Assembly (NCBI RefSeq): GCF_014279975.1
Contig: NZ_CP047936.1
Location: forward strand, 1,178,001 to 1,242,000
From: Synechococcus sp. BIOS-U3-1
GTDB taxonomy: Bacteria; Cyanobacteriota; Cyanobacteriia; PCC-6307; Cyanobiaceae
Reading direction: 5' to 3'
DNA length: 64,000 bases
Notes under the pieces: model-generated
What the model saw: only the letters and a program-made list of their open reading frames with translations
Databases searched by the model: none
What the model was told of the DNA's origin: nothing
Shown: piece after piece, positions 41,821 to 51,961 of the stretch
Layout of the letters: the number at the start of each line of letters is the position of its first letter
How positions within the stretch are numbered: the stretch's first letter is position 1
Made by a program: the position numbers and the translations under genes

Positions 41821-42093
41821 TCACTGCTCTGTATAGGCTGTGATGATTGTGCTTTCGATGATGTGCCCAGCTCCTCGGATCATGTCTTTGTTTTCTTCAA
41901 AGACCTTTTGTGCCACCCCAATGGGGGCTTGTTGAATTGCACAGACCTTTGATGGATCTTCTTTAGAGACACCTCTAAACAATGATTTGATCCCTACCGA
42001 TGCATGCATTTGGTTGACATCATCGCTGTCATAGACTTTGGCCCATTCCGAGAATGGAACGCTGAGTTTGAACGTCCAGATGGTAGTTTCCAC
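41821..42093 (-). CDS. DUF3764 family protein
   Basis: A 90-residue protein with a GTG start. It fits DUF3764, a small family of marine cyanobacteria: TTIWTFKLSVPFSEWAKVYDSD at the N-terminus, then IKSLFRGVSKEDPSKVCAIQQAPIG and the C-terminal HIIESTIITAYTEQ. It looks like a dimeric alpha+beta barrel (ferredoxin-like) fold with strands at both ends. Function unknown. A terminator hairpin follows. Confidence 0.8.
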   Translation of the reverse strand: METTIWTFKLSVPFSEWAKVYDSDDVNQMHASVGIKSLFRGVSKEDPSKVCAIQQAPIGVAQKVFEENKDMIRGAGHIIESTIITAYTEQ

Positions 42094-42448
42094 GTTGCCG
42101 AACCAAGACTACCTTTGATTCTGACATCAAGACTGTTTCTCACCGTCTGAGTATGTGACAGTCTTTTTTCTAATCAAGGTATTAATTACCACCTCAATAG
42201 GCTGTGGGTTAGCAACTAGCTTATTACTTGATGTATTCGTCTATTTAGACGGATCTGATACGCTTAAAGAGGCTTTGTTGTTAGTTGCCCTGCCTATATT
42301 TTGTGACACAGTCTCTTATTCGTAATACTTAGCCTGCCAAAATATATATCCCTGATTTTTAGCTGAAAATGGCTTGCAACCATGATCCTTCATTGGGCAT
42401 TAAATGGCTTCCTTGTTGTCTGATACTAATTTAGCCGAATTTATATTG
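42094..42448. other. AT-rich gene-free stretch
   Basis: About 355 nt with no convincing reading frame. No hairpin with a T-tract was noticed near the end of the C13-like peptidase gene. Confidence 0.4.
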
Positions 42449-44230
42449 TTAAACGTAATCACCTGGAGCTAAAACATTGATTGTCACTTTAGCCACGTCG
42501 TAAGCCTCCCCATCACTTAATACGTAGAAAAATGAATCTTGACCCACAAAGCCAGAATTTGGCCGATACTCAAAGAGGAATTCGCCAATTTTGTTCAATT
42601 TTCCATTGGATGTTAGGCTAAAATCCTTGATAAATGTGTTATCGCCATCAACATCGGTGTCGTCTAAAAAACCAGGTTGATTGTCGACATTGATGATTGT
42701 ATCTGTTTTTACTGAATTACTGATCGTATTTCGATTGTCCCATCCTGTTATATCAATAAAGTCGTCAACGGCTAATGGTGCGTCATTGACTGATGTTATA
42801 TCAAGCGATAAATTAAATTCGTGGGCTTTCTTGCCGTCGTTAATGCGTAGGCTGAATTGTTCTTCTCCGTATGCGTTACTAAATGGTGTATACGTTAATG
42901 ATCTAAATTCTGGTGCATAGCTCAGTGTGCCCAGTCTTGTTGATGTTATTCCTTCAAGTTTAAAATCTGCTATTGGTCCAATTTCATTTTCAATCAAAGA
43001 AACTATATTTACGTTATTGTCCTCGAGTGTATTCATGTTTATCGTTGACGGCCGTTCAAAACTATCAGATGAACTCAAAATCTCAACACCGTTCTTCTCC
43101 CATTTTGTTGTTATATGACTTCCAACGAATAATGGATTATTTTCATTTTTTGGCATTGCAGACCATGGATGTTCATCAAAGTTTAATCCAGCAATGTATT
43201 GCTCACGGCTTTTATAAGGATATGAATTAGGCTTGTAGTAGCCTTTGTCAGCGTGTATATCATTGGCCTTAGCAGTATTAAATAAGGTTATTCCATTATC
43301 AGCTTTTCCTAGACCAGCAACGATTCCATCTGCAAATCCAGTACCCCACGAAACTTCATACTGATTAGTTGCTGCCATCCCAAACCATTGATTTGAAGTA
43401 GATAAAACTTGGTCAGTAACTAATTCTTCAAGAAGTGCACCTGAGTAACATTGCGCCAGGGCAAATGTTGTATTTTTTGATTTATTTATAACATTTCTAA
43501 AAATACTTGCGAACTCATTAGGGTTAATATTTGCACTCTCCCACGACACAAGAGAGCCTAAATTTTGACCTATGGTTTCTTTGGGAGCTACATCTTCATT
43601 AGACGCGTGACTTCCATGATCAAAAGTCCAAACAAAAAGAGAGTCGTCGTTGTCGATAGTTTTTAATCGTGAGTTATTTCCATTAATTGCTTCATCCAGG
43701 CTTGTTTGATTCGCGGGCACTACTTTGGAACCTTTACTTAGCGCATATGAAAAATCAGACTTTGAGAAGAGTTCGTATTTTAAATACTGTTTTCCATTAA
43801 TGGCAATAATATTATAATCAAAGAATACCTGTTTAGACTTTGCGTTGTCTGTCAACTCTTTGATTTTTTTGAGCTTTTTCTCTGTCTCTGAGGCTGTCGC
43901 TGGAGTAAGAAATGATTTTCCTTCATTGTCTTCTTGTGTTGATGCAATAATCTCTTCGAATAAAATTTCTATCTCTGGGTTTTCGGCAAAAAAATCTTTT
44001 AAAATACCCTTTGAATCGATTTGATCGCTTGCATTTGTGTTATAGTTTATTGAATTTCCGGCTTTGTTTAAATTTCCATCTGCATAAGCTATGATGATAT
44101 TTGAGGGGTCGATGCCTCTGTCTAATAACGTTTCGTAAGTTTTTTTTGTTAGACTATAGTATCTTGAATAATTGCTTTGTAGGTTGCTCCCACCGGAAAA
44201 AAGCACTGCGTAATTTTTAGAGTCGCTCAT
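42449..44230 (-). CDS. C13 (legumain-like) cysteine peptidase with C-terminal cadherin-like/Ig-like repeats
   Basis: A 593-residue protein in one AT-rich frame with AAGGAG before the ATG. The N-terminal 380 residues fit a caspase/legumain-type peptidase: AVLFSGGSN, ILFEEI, a catalytic His in VWTFDHGSHAS (H205) and the nucleophile in FALAQCYSGAL (C261). The C-terminal part (about 400-590) has cadherin-like/tandem Ig-like repeats (DVDGDNTFIKDFSLTSNGKL, YRPNSGFVGQDSFFYVLSDG, VNDAPLAVDD), as in surface and secreted proteins. No signal peptide is seen, so a type I-like route is possible. Substrate unknown. Confidence 0.75.
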   Translation of the reverse strand: MSDSKNYAVLFSGGSNLQSNYSRYYSLTKKTYETLLDRGIDPSNIIIAYADGNLNKAGNSINYNTNASDQIDSKGILKDFFAENPEIEILFEEIIASTQEDNEGKSFLTPATASETEKKLKKIKELTDNAKSKQVFFDYNIIAINGKQYLKYELFSKSDFSYALSKGSKVVPANQTSLDEAINGNNSRLKTIDNDDSLFVWTFDHGSHASNEDVAPKETIGQNLGSLVSWESANINPNEFASIFRNVINKSKNTTFALAQCYSGALLEELVTDQVLSTSNQWFGMAATNQYEVSWGTGFADGIVAGLGKADNGITLFNTAKANDIHADKGYYKPNSYPYKSREQYIAGLNFDEHPWSAMPKNENNPLFVGSHITTKWEKNGVEILSSSDSFERPSTINMNTLEDNNVNIVSLIENEIGPIADFKLEGITSTRLGTLSYAPEFRSLTYTPFSNAYGEEQFSLRINDGKKAHEFNLSLDITSVNDAPLAVDDFIDITGWDNRNTISNSVKTDTIINVDNQPGFLDDTDVDGDNTFIKDFSLTSNGKLNKIGEFLFEYRPNSGFVGQDSFFYVLSDGEAYDVAKVTINVLAPGDYV

Positions 44231-44466
44231 TCGTGTTAGATACTCCTTCCTAGCCTATCCCTGCCTGAGTTCTCATGAGTTCAAGCGCCTTTGAATTAAG
44301 AATTTCTTTTGCTTCGCGAGCGTTGTGCCTGTCTTTGTTCACTTCGAAATTCCAAGCCGATTTATCATCTCTAGGTATTTAAGATCTTGAAAAGCTGATT
44401 TTATTTTTTGAAATTTTACGCCGTGCTCACTTCACAAGTTCTTTCGAGTTGTCGGTCTTAAATAGA

Positions 44467-46962
44467 TTAAAATTCGTTCCGTAACGCCTCAGATTGCATT
44501 CTCTGGATGCGTTCCATTACTGACTCATTACTCATACGGTTGTTGAGCCGTTCCACCAGCAGTGGAAAAGCCAGTGGTGTAGGTCTTGGTGATTGGCTGT
44601 GAAGTGTTTCTCCTCTCTGCATTCTTTTCAATGCACTGCGCAGTCTCGGCAGTTCAAGTTGTTCATGTAGCACTTCTTGCTGCGCTTGTCGTAAGAGAAG
44701 ATTGCCTGGTTCATGTTTGTTGAACACCTCCCATAGCAATGAACCACTGATTTGGAGCTGTCCTGCGGTTTTGTTCTTTCCTGGGAACCCCTTAACAAGC
44801 AGACCTGCTACCTGGGCGATACCTCGAAATCGCCGTCGACACAACTCGGACAGATTTAAGGCCTGTTCCAGATCAATTTCCAGATTGCTGTCATCGAGCA
44901 AATCATCCAAATGCTTTTCCAACAGGTCATCCATGGGATACCCCTTTGGCGCTAGCAGTTCAAACCCATAGTCATTCACTGAAACCGTGATGGTGCCTCG
45001 ATGGTGTCTTGTGAGTCTTGTAGCCCATAGGAAGCCCAGGCCCTCATGCACAAAGCGACCTTCAAATGGATAGGCGTAAAGATGCATGCCCTCGCGTGTC
45101 CGACAGGTTTCAATCAGCAGTTCTGCACTCGATGGCAAGGTCGATAGATCCATCTGACGTTCAAAGAGTGGTTCCAGTGCTTTCAGTTCAGGTGTGTCTA
45201 GTTCTCCTCGGCCTGCGCGTGCAACTTCTTCCCTGAGATGGTGGGTTAGCAAATCAGATAACGACATCTGACCTCCAGCCCAGGCCGGAACCGCAGTGCT
45301 TTTCCTGGTGGTGCTCTTGACATAGGCCGTCATGTCCCGAAGTCTCACAAATTCAAGTTGGCGTCCTGCAAAAAAGAACACATCCTTTGGTTTGAGTTGG
45401 CTGATGAACGTTTCTTCCACGTGTCCGAGTACAGATCCCCGCGTAAAGCGCACCCGGACAGATGGAGCTGATGTGATCGTGCCAATGTTCAGACGGTGCA
45501 GTCTTGCAATGGCGTTGTCTCGAACCACAAAACGTCCGTCATCTGTGGTTTCAAGTTTTCGGTAGCGAGGATAGGCACCAAGACATTCACCGCCTTGTTC
45601 CAGAAAACGTAAACACCAATCCCACTCACCCTGACTGAGTGCTTTGTATGAGCTCGTGCTTCGGATGGCATCAAGCGTTTCAGCTGGTTTGAAACCAGGC
45701 CCACACGCCAACGTCGTCAGATGTTGCAGCAGCACGTCTAGGGGTTGTTGTGGTGGGCGCCGCTCCTCCACCATGCCGTTTTCTAATCCTCGGCGAACGG
45801 CACTGAGTTCCAGTAATTCAAGAGCATTCGTCGGCATGAACAGCACCTTCGATGTTCCGCCTGGGAGATGTGCTGATCGTCCAGCTCTTTGCAGTAGCCG
45901 CGCCAAATTTTTCGGGGATCCGATCTGAACAACCCTCTCCACGGGTTGGAAGTCCACTCCCAGATCCAGGGAACTTGTGCAGACCACCCAGAGCATCGAC
46001 CCCGCTTTGACGGCAGCTTCGATTGCCTCCCGTTCACTGCGATCTAGAGCGCTGTGATGCAGTGCTAATAAACCCTCCATTTCTGGGCAGGCGTAGCGCA
46101 AACACTGAAACCAACGTTCAGCCTGATTGCGAGTATTGGTGAACAGCAGTGTGCTGGTGCAGGGTTCGAGCTGCCCGATGAGATCTTCGTAACGCCTAAG
46201 TCCCAGGTGACCTCCCCAGGGAAATCCATCAATGCTGTCCGGAAGGATGCTCGTGACATCGAGCCCTCGCTTGGGAGCTCCTGTGATCAAACATGGCTCA
46301 CAGCACTCGCCAAGGGCATGCCGAGCTGATTCCTCAAGATTTCCGATTGTGGCGCTGATCGCCCATGTCTGCAGTTGTGGCCGCTGTTGTCGTAGCCAGC
46401 TGAGTGCGAGCTCCGCCTGGATGCCGCGTTTGCTCCCGATAAGCTCATGCCATTCATCAAGAATGACTGTTTCGAGCGTCTTGAACAGTGCTTCGCAATG
46501 GCGACTTGCCAGCAGAACGCACAGTGATTCCGGTGTTGTGATCAGAATTTCGGGTGGTCTTTTGGTTTGTCTGCTGCGTTCAGCTGTGGCTGTATCTCCG
46601 TTCCGAATTCCAACCCGTATGGGCCAGCCCATGGCATCAATTGGTTGCTTGAGTGCGACTGCCAAGTCACGGCTCAGTGCTCTAAGTGGAGTGATGTAAA
46701 GCAAGCGGATGCCCACATGCTCACTTGGGACATCCAGGATGCGCGCGATAGATCCCATCACTGCCGCATAGGTTTTTCCTGAACCAGTTGGCACCTGAAT
46801 CAGACCACTGAATCCCTGAAGATGTGCTTCCCAAGTGCGTTTCTGAAATTCGAGCGGCGACCATCCCTGATGTTCAAACCAGTCCAAGATCGGCGAGAGC
46901 TTTTGATTCAGATCTGATTCGCTTTCATTGCGATCGTATTGGTCTTGAGATATCGGTTTCAC
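44467..46962 (-). CDS. Ligase-associated DEXH-box helicase (Lhr family)
   Basis: An 831-residue superfamily 2 helicase. Walker A is PTGSGKT at residues 58-64, the DEXH box is ILDEWHE, motif III is AISATIG, motif VI is LQRAGRSAH. The Lhr-type winged-helix and C-terminal regions follow. It is shorter than full Lhr (about 1,500) and corresponds to Lhr-Core, the form encoded beside ATP-dependent ligases. The start is GTG 46962 because GTGA overlaps the ligase stop by 4 nt; the longer TTG frame would overlap by 37 nt. Confidence 0.92.
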   Translation of the reverse strand: MKPISQDQYDRNESESDLNQKLSPILDWFEHQGWSPLEFQKRTWEAHLQGFSGLIQVPTGSGKTYAAVMGSIARILDVPSEHVGIRLLYITPLRALSRDLAVALKQPIDAMGWPIRVGIRNGDTATAERSRQTKRPPEILITTPESLCVLLASRHCEALFKTLETVILDEWHELIGSKRGIQAELALSWLRQQRPQLQTWAISATIGNLEESARHALGECCEPCLITGAPKRGLDVTSILPDSIDGFPWGGHLGLRRYEDLIGQLEPCTSTLLFTNTRNQAERWFQCLRYACPEMEGLLALHHSALDRSEREAIEAAVKAGSMLWVVCTSSLDLGVDFQPVERVVQIGSPKNLARLLQRAGRSAHLPGGTSKVLFMPTNALELLELSAVRRGLENGMVEERRPPQQPLDVLLQHLTTLACGPGFKPAETLDAIRSTSSYKALSQGEWDWCLRFLEQGGECLGAYPRYRKLETTDDGRFVVRDNAIARLHRLNIGTITSAPSVRVRFTRGSVLGHVEETFISQLKPKDVFFFAGRQLEFVRLRDMTAYVKSTTRKSTAVPAWAGGQMSLSDLLTHHLREEVARAGRGELDTPELKALEPLFERQMDLSTLPSSAELLIETCRTREGMHLYAYPFEGRFVHEGLGFLWATRLTRHHRGTITVSVNDYGFELLAPKGYPMDDLLEKHLDDLLDDSNLEIDLEQALNLSELCRRRFRGIAQVAGLLVKGFPGKNKTAGQLQISGSLLWEVFNKHEPGNLLLRQAQQEVLHEQLELPRLRSALKRMQRGETLHSQSPRPTPLAFPLLVERLNNRMSNESVMERIQRMQSEALRNEF

Positions 46963-48668
46963 GTTGATAGCGTGCGTTTCGCCAATTGATCGCAAAGCGT
47001 TTGAGCATCTTCGATGGTGTTGGCGCTGTCGGCTATTCGGTCACTTCGCCATCGAAGGATCCTGGGGAAACGAACGGCAAGTCCACACTTGTGTCGCTTT
47101 GAGGCCTGAATGCCCTCAAATCCGAGTTCGAAGACCAGTTCAGGTTCCACGGCCCGCGTTGGGCCGAAACGTTCACGGGTGTGACTGCGGATCCATCGAT
47201 CCAGCTCGAGGATCTCGGAGTCGTTCAAGCCGGAATAGGCCTTGGCGAACGTCACCAGTTGACGGTTACTCTTCGACTCTGATTGCTGGTTCCAGAGTGC
47301 AAAGGTGTAATCGGTGAACAGGTTGGCGCGACGTCCTCGGCCTGCCTGTGCATAGATCAGCACCGCATCGAGGGTCATCGGATCGCGCTTGTGTTTCCAC
47401 CAGTGTCCACGCTTTCGCCCGCTCAGATACGGGGATTGCAATTGTTTGAGCATCACCCCTTCGGCACCCTGTTCTACGGCGTCTTTGCGCAGTTCATCCA
47501 GCTGATCCCAACACTGAAGTCGTTGTCCGCTGCTGAGTCGGCAACGCCACTTCGTTGTGTTGGTGTCCATTCGTCGTTGAAGATCGCCGAGTTGTTCAAG
47601 CCGTTTCTGTAGCGAGTTCGAGCGCAGATCTGCTCCGTCTCGTTCCAGCAGGTCATAGGCAACGAAACTCACAGGGCACTCAAGCCGTAATTTGCGGCCA
47701 ACGGTTTTGCGGCCGAGTCGTCGCTGTAGGTCGCTGAATGGTCTTGGGTGTTGCTCATGTTCTGCCCAGCAGATCACCTCGCCATCAAGCACCGTATCGG
47801 GGGGTATTGATGACGCCATTTCGATCAACTCGGGGAATTGCTCATTGATGAGTTCTTCGCCACGACTCCATAGATACGTTCCGCTCTTGCGTTGAATCAG
47901 TTGTCCACGGATGCCATCCCATTTATTTTCCACCCACCACTCGGAAGGCACACTCTTTTCGATTGTCTCTTCTTTGAATGGGCTGGCCAGAAAAAAGGGG
48001 TATGGAACAGGTCCTCGATTGCCACGTTCTTCGGTGGCGACTGCGGTCAGTGAATCAAACCACTGTTTAGAGGCGTCTGCCGGCGTCATCAGACGCTCGA
48101 GAACCAAAGCCTCATCAAGGTTGAATCCTGTGGCAATCGCTTTGACGACAAGGCCTCGCGCCACACCGATACGAAAACCTCCCGTCAGCAGTTTGTTGAA
48201 TAGGAACAGGCGTTCGTGGGGCAGTGATTCCCAGATCGCAAGCACAGTGTTGTTCTGCTCATCAGCATCCATCTCCGCCAATGCAGGCAACAGTTGTTCC
48301 ATCCACCAGTGCATCGGCGGTGAATGACTGAGTTGATTGATCCAGGTCGTCACACTTGGTGTGTGGACACGGCCGCGAATGTCGCTCTTGAGTTGTGGCC
48401 AGAGCAGTGAAAGGGTTTCTGCTGAATCACCGACATGGCTCTGACAGTCATCGAAAAGCCAATCAGGCATTGCACTCGCCTGCTGAAGGATTTCCCGCAA
48501 CCGGCGACCGGTGATCAGTCTTTTTCGCCGTTCACCCATCAGCAGCAAGACCGACCATGCCGCGTCGTGGGCATTGACTTGCTGGAGATGTCTCGCGATG
48601 AGATCGATCTTGCGTCTTGTTCCTGTGCTTTGATCCAGCTCTTCAATCAGAGCCGCGAAAGCATCCAT
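46959..48668 (-). CDS. ATP-dependent DNA ligase
   Basis: A 569-residue ligase of the bacterial LigB/LigC-like group that works with Lhr-Core. The adenylation lysine is in motif I, ENKWDGIR (K249). Downstream motifs are DGEVICW, VAYDLLERDG and GVMLKQLQSPY. A C-terminal OB-fold (about 450-569) ends the protein, and an N-terminal DNA-binding domain (about 1-220) precedes the core. It is the second ligase in addition to the expected NAD-dependent LigA. Coupled with lhr by GTGA. Confidence 0.93.
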   Translation of the reverse strand: MDAFAALIEELDQSTGTRRKIDLIARHLQQVNAHDAAWSVLLLMGERRKRLITGRRLREILQQASAMPDWLFDDCQSHVGDSAETLSLLWPQLKSDIRGRVHTPSVTTWINQLSHSPPMHWWMEQLLPALAEMDADEQNNTVLAIWESLPHERLFLFNKLLTGGFRIGVARGLVVKAIATGFNLDEALVLERLMTPADASKQWFDSLTAVATEERGNRGPVPYPFFLASPFKEETIEKSVPSEWWVENKWDGIRGQLIQRKSGTYLWSRGEELINEQFPELIEMASSIPPDTVLDGEVICWAEHEQHPRPFSDLQRRLGRKTVGRKLRLECPVSFVAYDLLERDGADLRSNSLQKRLEQLGDLQRRMDTNTTKWRCRLSSGQRLQCWDQLDELRKDAVEQGAEGVMLKQLQSPYLSGRKRGHWWKHKRDPMTLDAVLIYAQAGRGRRANLFTDYTFALWNQQSESKSNRQLVTFAKAYSGLNDSEILELDRWIRSHTRERFGPTRAVEPELVFELGFEGIQASKRHKCGLAVRFPRILRWRSDRIADSANTIEDAQTLCDQLAKRTLST

Positions 48669-48693
48669 ACTGAAAGGGTCTCAGGCTGTTTGC

Positions 48694-49044
48694 TCAGTAA
48701 TTCCAGCGATTGTCTTCCGCTGGTCCAGTCACCTGGACATTGCATCCATTGATTCCGGCTGAAGCGCTGTTGAATGATTTGATGTATCGGTTCACTGAGC
48801 CAGATTCATTGACTTCACTCAGAGCCTTCTGCAAACGGGCCAGATCGCTACCGACCTGATCTCTTGTGAGCAATCCAGAGGCGAGTCCAGCACAGATGGC
48901 CTCGGCTGCAGTGGCACCGTCAGCAGGGAACACCACTGTGTTGATCTGCTCAATGGTGATGATGGTTGGTTCGGCGAGGACCGGTCCTGCAGTTGCTGCG
49001 ATCAAAACCACGAGGCTGGTCAAAGCCGAGCTGCGAGTCGCCAT
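48694..49044 (-). CDS. Small exported protein between ligase and exonuclease genes
   Basis: A 116-residue protein. A signal peptide covers residues 1-24 (ending VLAEP). The mature part is helical with two Cys (AICAGL, INGCNV) and an aromatic C-terminus (EDNRWNY). It has no known role in DNA repair, although it lies within the repair gene run, 25 nt upstream of the ligase gene. It may simply be an insertion into the cluster. No domain recognised. Confidence 0.6.
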   Translation of the reverse strand: MATRSSALTSLVVLIAATAGPVLAEPTIITIEQINTVVFPADGATAAEAICAGLASGLLTRDQVGSDLARLQKALSEVNESGSVNRYIKSFNSASAGINGCNVQVTGPAEDNRWNY

Positions 49045-49071
49045 GGTGACAGGGATGGTGCTTGAAAATTC

Positions 49072-50064
49072 TTATAAGAGGTTAGTTGAGTCGAGTTGAT
49101 CGAGTGGTTTGGCATCAATTCCATGTCGCTCCTGCAGAAAGCGTGCCAGCACATCGCTCTGGCCGTGGGTGACATAAACGGTTTTGGCTTCGCTATCCAG
49201 CACCGTGCGGATTAAACCTTGCCAGTCGGCATGGTCGCTGAAAACGAAACCTCGCTCATAGCCTCGACGGCGACGGGCTCCCCTCACAGCCATCCAACCC
49301 GAGGCAAAGGCTGTTTGCGGTGCTCGGAACCGTCTCATCCAGGCAGAACGATGGGCCGAAGGTGGTGCCAGGACTAGTCGACCTACCAGAGAATCCTTCC
49401 GCGGCAGATCGCTCACTGGTCTGCTCGCTGTCATGGCTACACCTGCTTCGCGGTAATGGCGCGTAACGGTCTCAACGGCACCATGCAGCAGCACTTCCTC
49501 TTCAACGCCGATGGCGTTCAGCTCCGCCAACAGTCGCTGCGCTTTGCCGAACGAGTAGCAGAACAACAGTGAGGGCCGCTCGCGGTCTCCATGCCACCAG
49601 TCTCGGATCTCTGTTGCCACCTTTAGTCCAGTGTCCCAGGCATAAATCGGCAACCCGAATGTGGCTTCGGTGATCAGCACGTCGCAGGGCACAACTTCAA
49701 AGGGTTCGCAGCTTGGGTCAGGGCAGCGTTTGTAGTCACCTGTCACCACCCACACCTGATCGTCGACCATCAATCGGATCTGCGCCGACCCCAGTACGTG
49801 CCCCGCGCTGTGAAACGACAGGCACGCCTGATTGAGCCAAAACTGCTTTCGGTAAGGCAGCGAATGGAGATTGATGTCACGCCCCAGGCGTTGTCGGAGC
49901 ACCCCTTCGCTGACGTCTACAGCCCAGTATTCACCGCACCCAGGTTTGGCGTGATCGGCATGGGCGTGTGTGATCAAGGCCCTCGATACTGGCCGTGAGG
50001 GATCGATCCAGGCATCCGCTGCTCGGCAATACAGACCGCTTTCGGTTCGCTCGAGAACGTTCAT
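49072..50064 (-). CDS. Ligase-associated exonuclease, metallo-beta-lactamase fold
   Basis: A 330-residue beta-lactamase-fold nuclease. The metal motif is ITHAHADHAKPG (H33-H38), and WVVTGDYKR supplies the Asp. A beta-CASP-like cap (LLFCYSFGKAQRLL, VFSDHADWQGLI) and the final VYVTHG follow. Such exonucleases accompany Lhr-Core and the ATP-dependent ligase. It begins the repair run on the minus strand. Its 5' neighbour is nadA, 55 nt away. Confidence 0.88.
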   Translation of the reverse strand: MNVLERTESGLYCRAADAWIDPSRPVSRALITHAHADHAKPGCGEYWAVDVSEGVLRQRLGRDINLHSLPYRKQFWLNQACLSFHSAGHVLGSAQIRLMVDDQVWVVTGDYKRCPDPSCEPFEVVPCDVLITEATFGLPIYAWDTGLKVATEIRDWWHGDRERPSLLFCYSFGKAQRLLAELNAIGVEEEVLLHGAVETVTRHYREAGVAMTASRPVSDLPRKDSLVGRLVLAPPSAHRSAWMRRFRAPQTAFASGWMAVRGARRRRGYERGFVFSDHADWQGLIRTVLDSEAKTVYVTHGQSDVLARFLQERHGIDAKPLDQLDSTNLL

Positions 50065-50119
50065 CGATCAACTTTGGCAAGCCTGATCTGCTGCTGTGTC
50101 TCTCAGGCCCTGGAGGCTG

Positions 50120-51052
50120 TTACTTGCTCATTTCCAGCATCCGTCTAATCGGCGCTTCTGCTTTGGAACGAATCGACTCCTCCATGGTGATCTGCGGCGA
50201 CAGTTTCTCAAGACAGTCGCGGAGTTTTTCCAGGCTGTTCATGCGCATGTAAGGACAGGCGTTACAACTGCAGCCATCCAGTCCAGGAACATCCAGCAAT
50301 TTCTTCTCAGGGACCCGCTGCTTCATCTGATGCAGGATCCCTGGCTCTGTGAGAACGATGAATGTCTTGGAGTCACTGATTTCGGAGTGGATCAGCAGTT
50401 TGCTTGTGGATCCGATGAAATCGGCAAGATCCAGAAGATTTTCCTGACATTCCGGATGGGCGATCACCTCAGCCTCTGGATGCTCCAGTTTGAGCTTGAG
50501 CAGTGCTTCTTCACTGAAGGTTTCATGCACAAAACAGCGCCCCGGCCAGAGCGTGAGTTCACGGCCGCTCTGTCGCTCCACCCAGCGTCCGAGGTTTCGG
50601 TCAGGCGCAAAGAGCACCGGTTGTTCTTCTGGCAGCTGTTTCACCAGATCCACGGCATTGCTGCTGGTGCAGATCAGGTCGCTCTGAGCCTTCACGGCCG
50701 CTGTGCAATTGATGTAACTAACAACCAGATGGTCGGGATGACGTTCGCGAAAGCTGGCGAATTCATCGGCTGGGCAATCGTCGGCCAGTGAGCAGCCCGC
50801 ATCGATATCAGGCAGCACTACCGTTTTTTCAGGGCTGAGGATCTTCGCGGTCTCCGCCATGAAGTGCACCCCACAGAACACGATCACATCGGCATCAGTA
50901 TTGGCAGCCTTTCTCGACAGCTCGAGTGAGTCCCCGATGAAATCAGCGATGTCCTGGATTTCGGGCTCCTGGTAATAGTGCGCCAGGATCACGGCGTTGC
51001 GTTCCTGGCGGAGCTGGTTGATCGCCGCGATGAGTGCGGTGTCAGAGCTCAT
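50120..51052 (-). CDS. nadA: Quinolinate synthase A
   Basis: [4Fe-4S] enzyme of NAD synthesis that condenses iminoaspartate and dihydroxyacetone phosphate to quinolinate. The three cluster Cys fit [23 protein letters not shown] and [12 protein letters not shown]. The 310-residue length and the [19 protein letters not shown] motif are those of NadA. The start is the ATG at 51052; a slightly longer frame opens at TTG 51070. The 5' end overlaps the longest frame of the divergent phosphoesterase. nadB and nadC are not in the window. Confidence 0.95.
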   Translation of the reverse strand: MSSDTALIAAINQLRQERNAVILAHYYQEPEIQDIADFIGDSLELSRKAANTDADVIVFCGVHFMAETAKILSPEKTVVLPDIDAGCSLADDCPADEFASFRERHPDHLVVSYINCTAAVKAQSDLICTSSNAVDLVKQLPEEQPVLFAPDRNLGRWVERQSGRELTLWPGRCFVHETFSEEALLKLKLEHPEAEVIAHPECQENLLDLADFIGSTSKLLIHSEISDSKTFIVLTEPGILHQMKQRVPEKKLLDVPGLDGCSCNACPYMRMNSLEKLRDCLEKLSPQITMEESIRSKAEAPIRRMLEMSK

Positions 51053-51961
51053 CGGGGCCTTCTGGGGCAAGATGAGACCAGCCTAGAAGTCGTTCTGACA
51101 TCACTCCGTGTTGCCATTGCCGGAGACCTCCATGGTGACTGGGGTAAAGGGGATGTGGATCTGATTGAGCGACTGCAACCGGATGCACTCCTGTTTGTGG
51201 GAGATCTCAGTGATGGAGACCTCCGTTTGGTCAAGAGCATCACCCAGCTGTCGCTGCCTGTGGCCGTCCTGCTTGGAAATCATGACCGTGGACGCGACAG
51301 AAGCGGTGATCTGTTGCAACAGCAGATCACGATGCTGGGGGATCGCCACTGCCCCTGGAAATTACGGGCATGGAGCCAGCCAGCGCTGGCGGTCGTTGGT
51401 GCCCGACCATGCAGTGCAGGAGGTGGGTTTCACCTCTCACAGGCGGTCCAAGCGGTGTTCGGCCCCATCACAGAAACACAGTCGGCCGATTGGATCGTCG
51501 ATGCGGCCAAGCAGGCCCCCGAACACTGGCCATTGGTTGTGCTGGCTCATTCCGGTCCGACGGGCCTGGGTTCTTCTGCGGACAGCCCCTGTGGTCGTGA
51601 TTGGAAGCAGCCACATATCGACTGGGGTGATCGGGATCTGGCCATCGCACTGGATCGTATGCAGCGAATCCGTCCGGCTGATCTCGTGGTGTTTGGCCAC
51701 ATGCACCATCAACTCAGGGGACAACGTGGTGAACGAATCACGTTTCACCGGGATCGCCGAGGTACATGCTTTGTGAATGCAGCATGCGTGCCAAGAGTTG
51801 GTGTAGACGAGTCAGGTCAGCCGCTGCATCACCTCACTTGGGTCGAATTCACAGGTACTGAACCATCGTTGGTCAGTCACCGTTGGTATCGCCCCAGTGG
51901 CGAACTGACGTATGAGCAGACTTTGCTTCGTTCTGCCACGACAGAACAGACGCCATGCTGA
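50978..51961 (+). CDS. TIGR04168-type metallophosphoesterase (start uncertain)
   Basis: Calcineurin-like phosphoesterase conserved in cyanobacteria and plastids. The motifs are [40 protein letters not shown] and VVFGHMHHQ, for a dinuclear metal site. Substrate unknown. The domain begins near 51,098. No ATG, GTG or TTG lies in frame between that point and GTG 50978, which is deep inside nadA. Either translation starts at that GTG or at an unusual codon such as CTG 51095. The 3' end overlaps the glycosyltransferase gene by 7 nt (ATGCTGA). Confidence 0.85.
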   Translation: MRQDHGVAFLAELVDRRDECGVRAHRGLLGQDETSLEVVLTSLRVAIAGDLHGDWGKGDVDLIERLQPDALLFVGDLSDGDLRLVKSITQLSLPVAVLLGNHDRGRDRSGDLLQQQITMLGDRHCPWKLRAWSQPALAVVGARPCSAGGGFHLSQAVQAVFGPITETQSADWIVDAAKQAPEHWPLVVLAHSGPTGLGSSADSPCGRDWKQPHIDWGDRDLAIALDRMQRIRPADLVVFGHMHHQLRGQRGERITFHRDRRGTCFVNAACVPRVGVDESGQPLHHLTWVEFTGTEPSLVSHRWYRPSGELTYEQTLLRSATTEQTPC

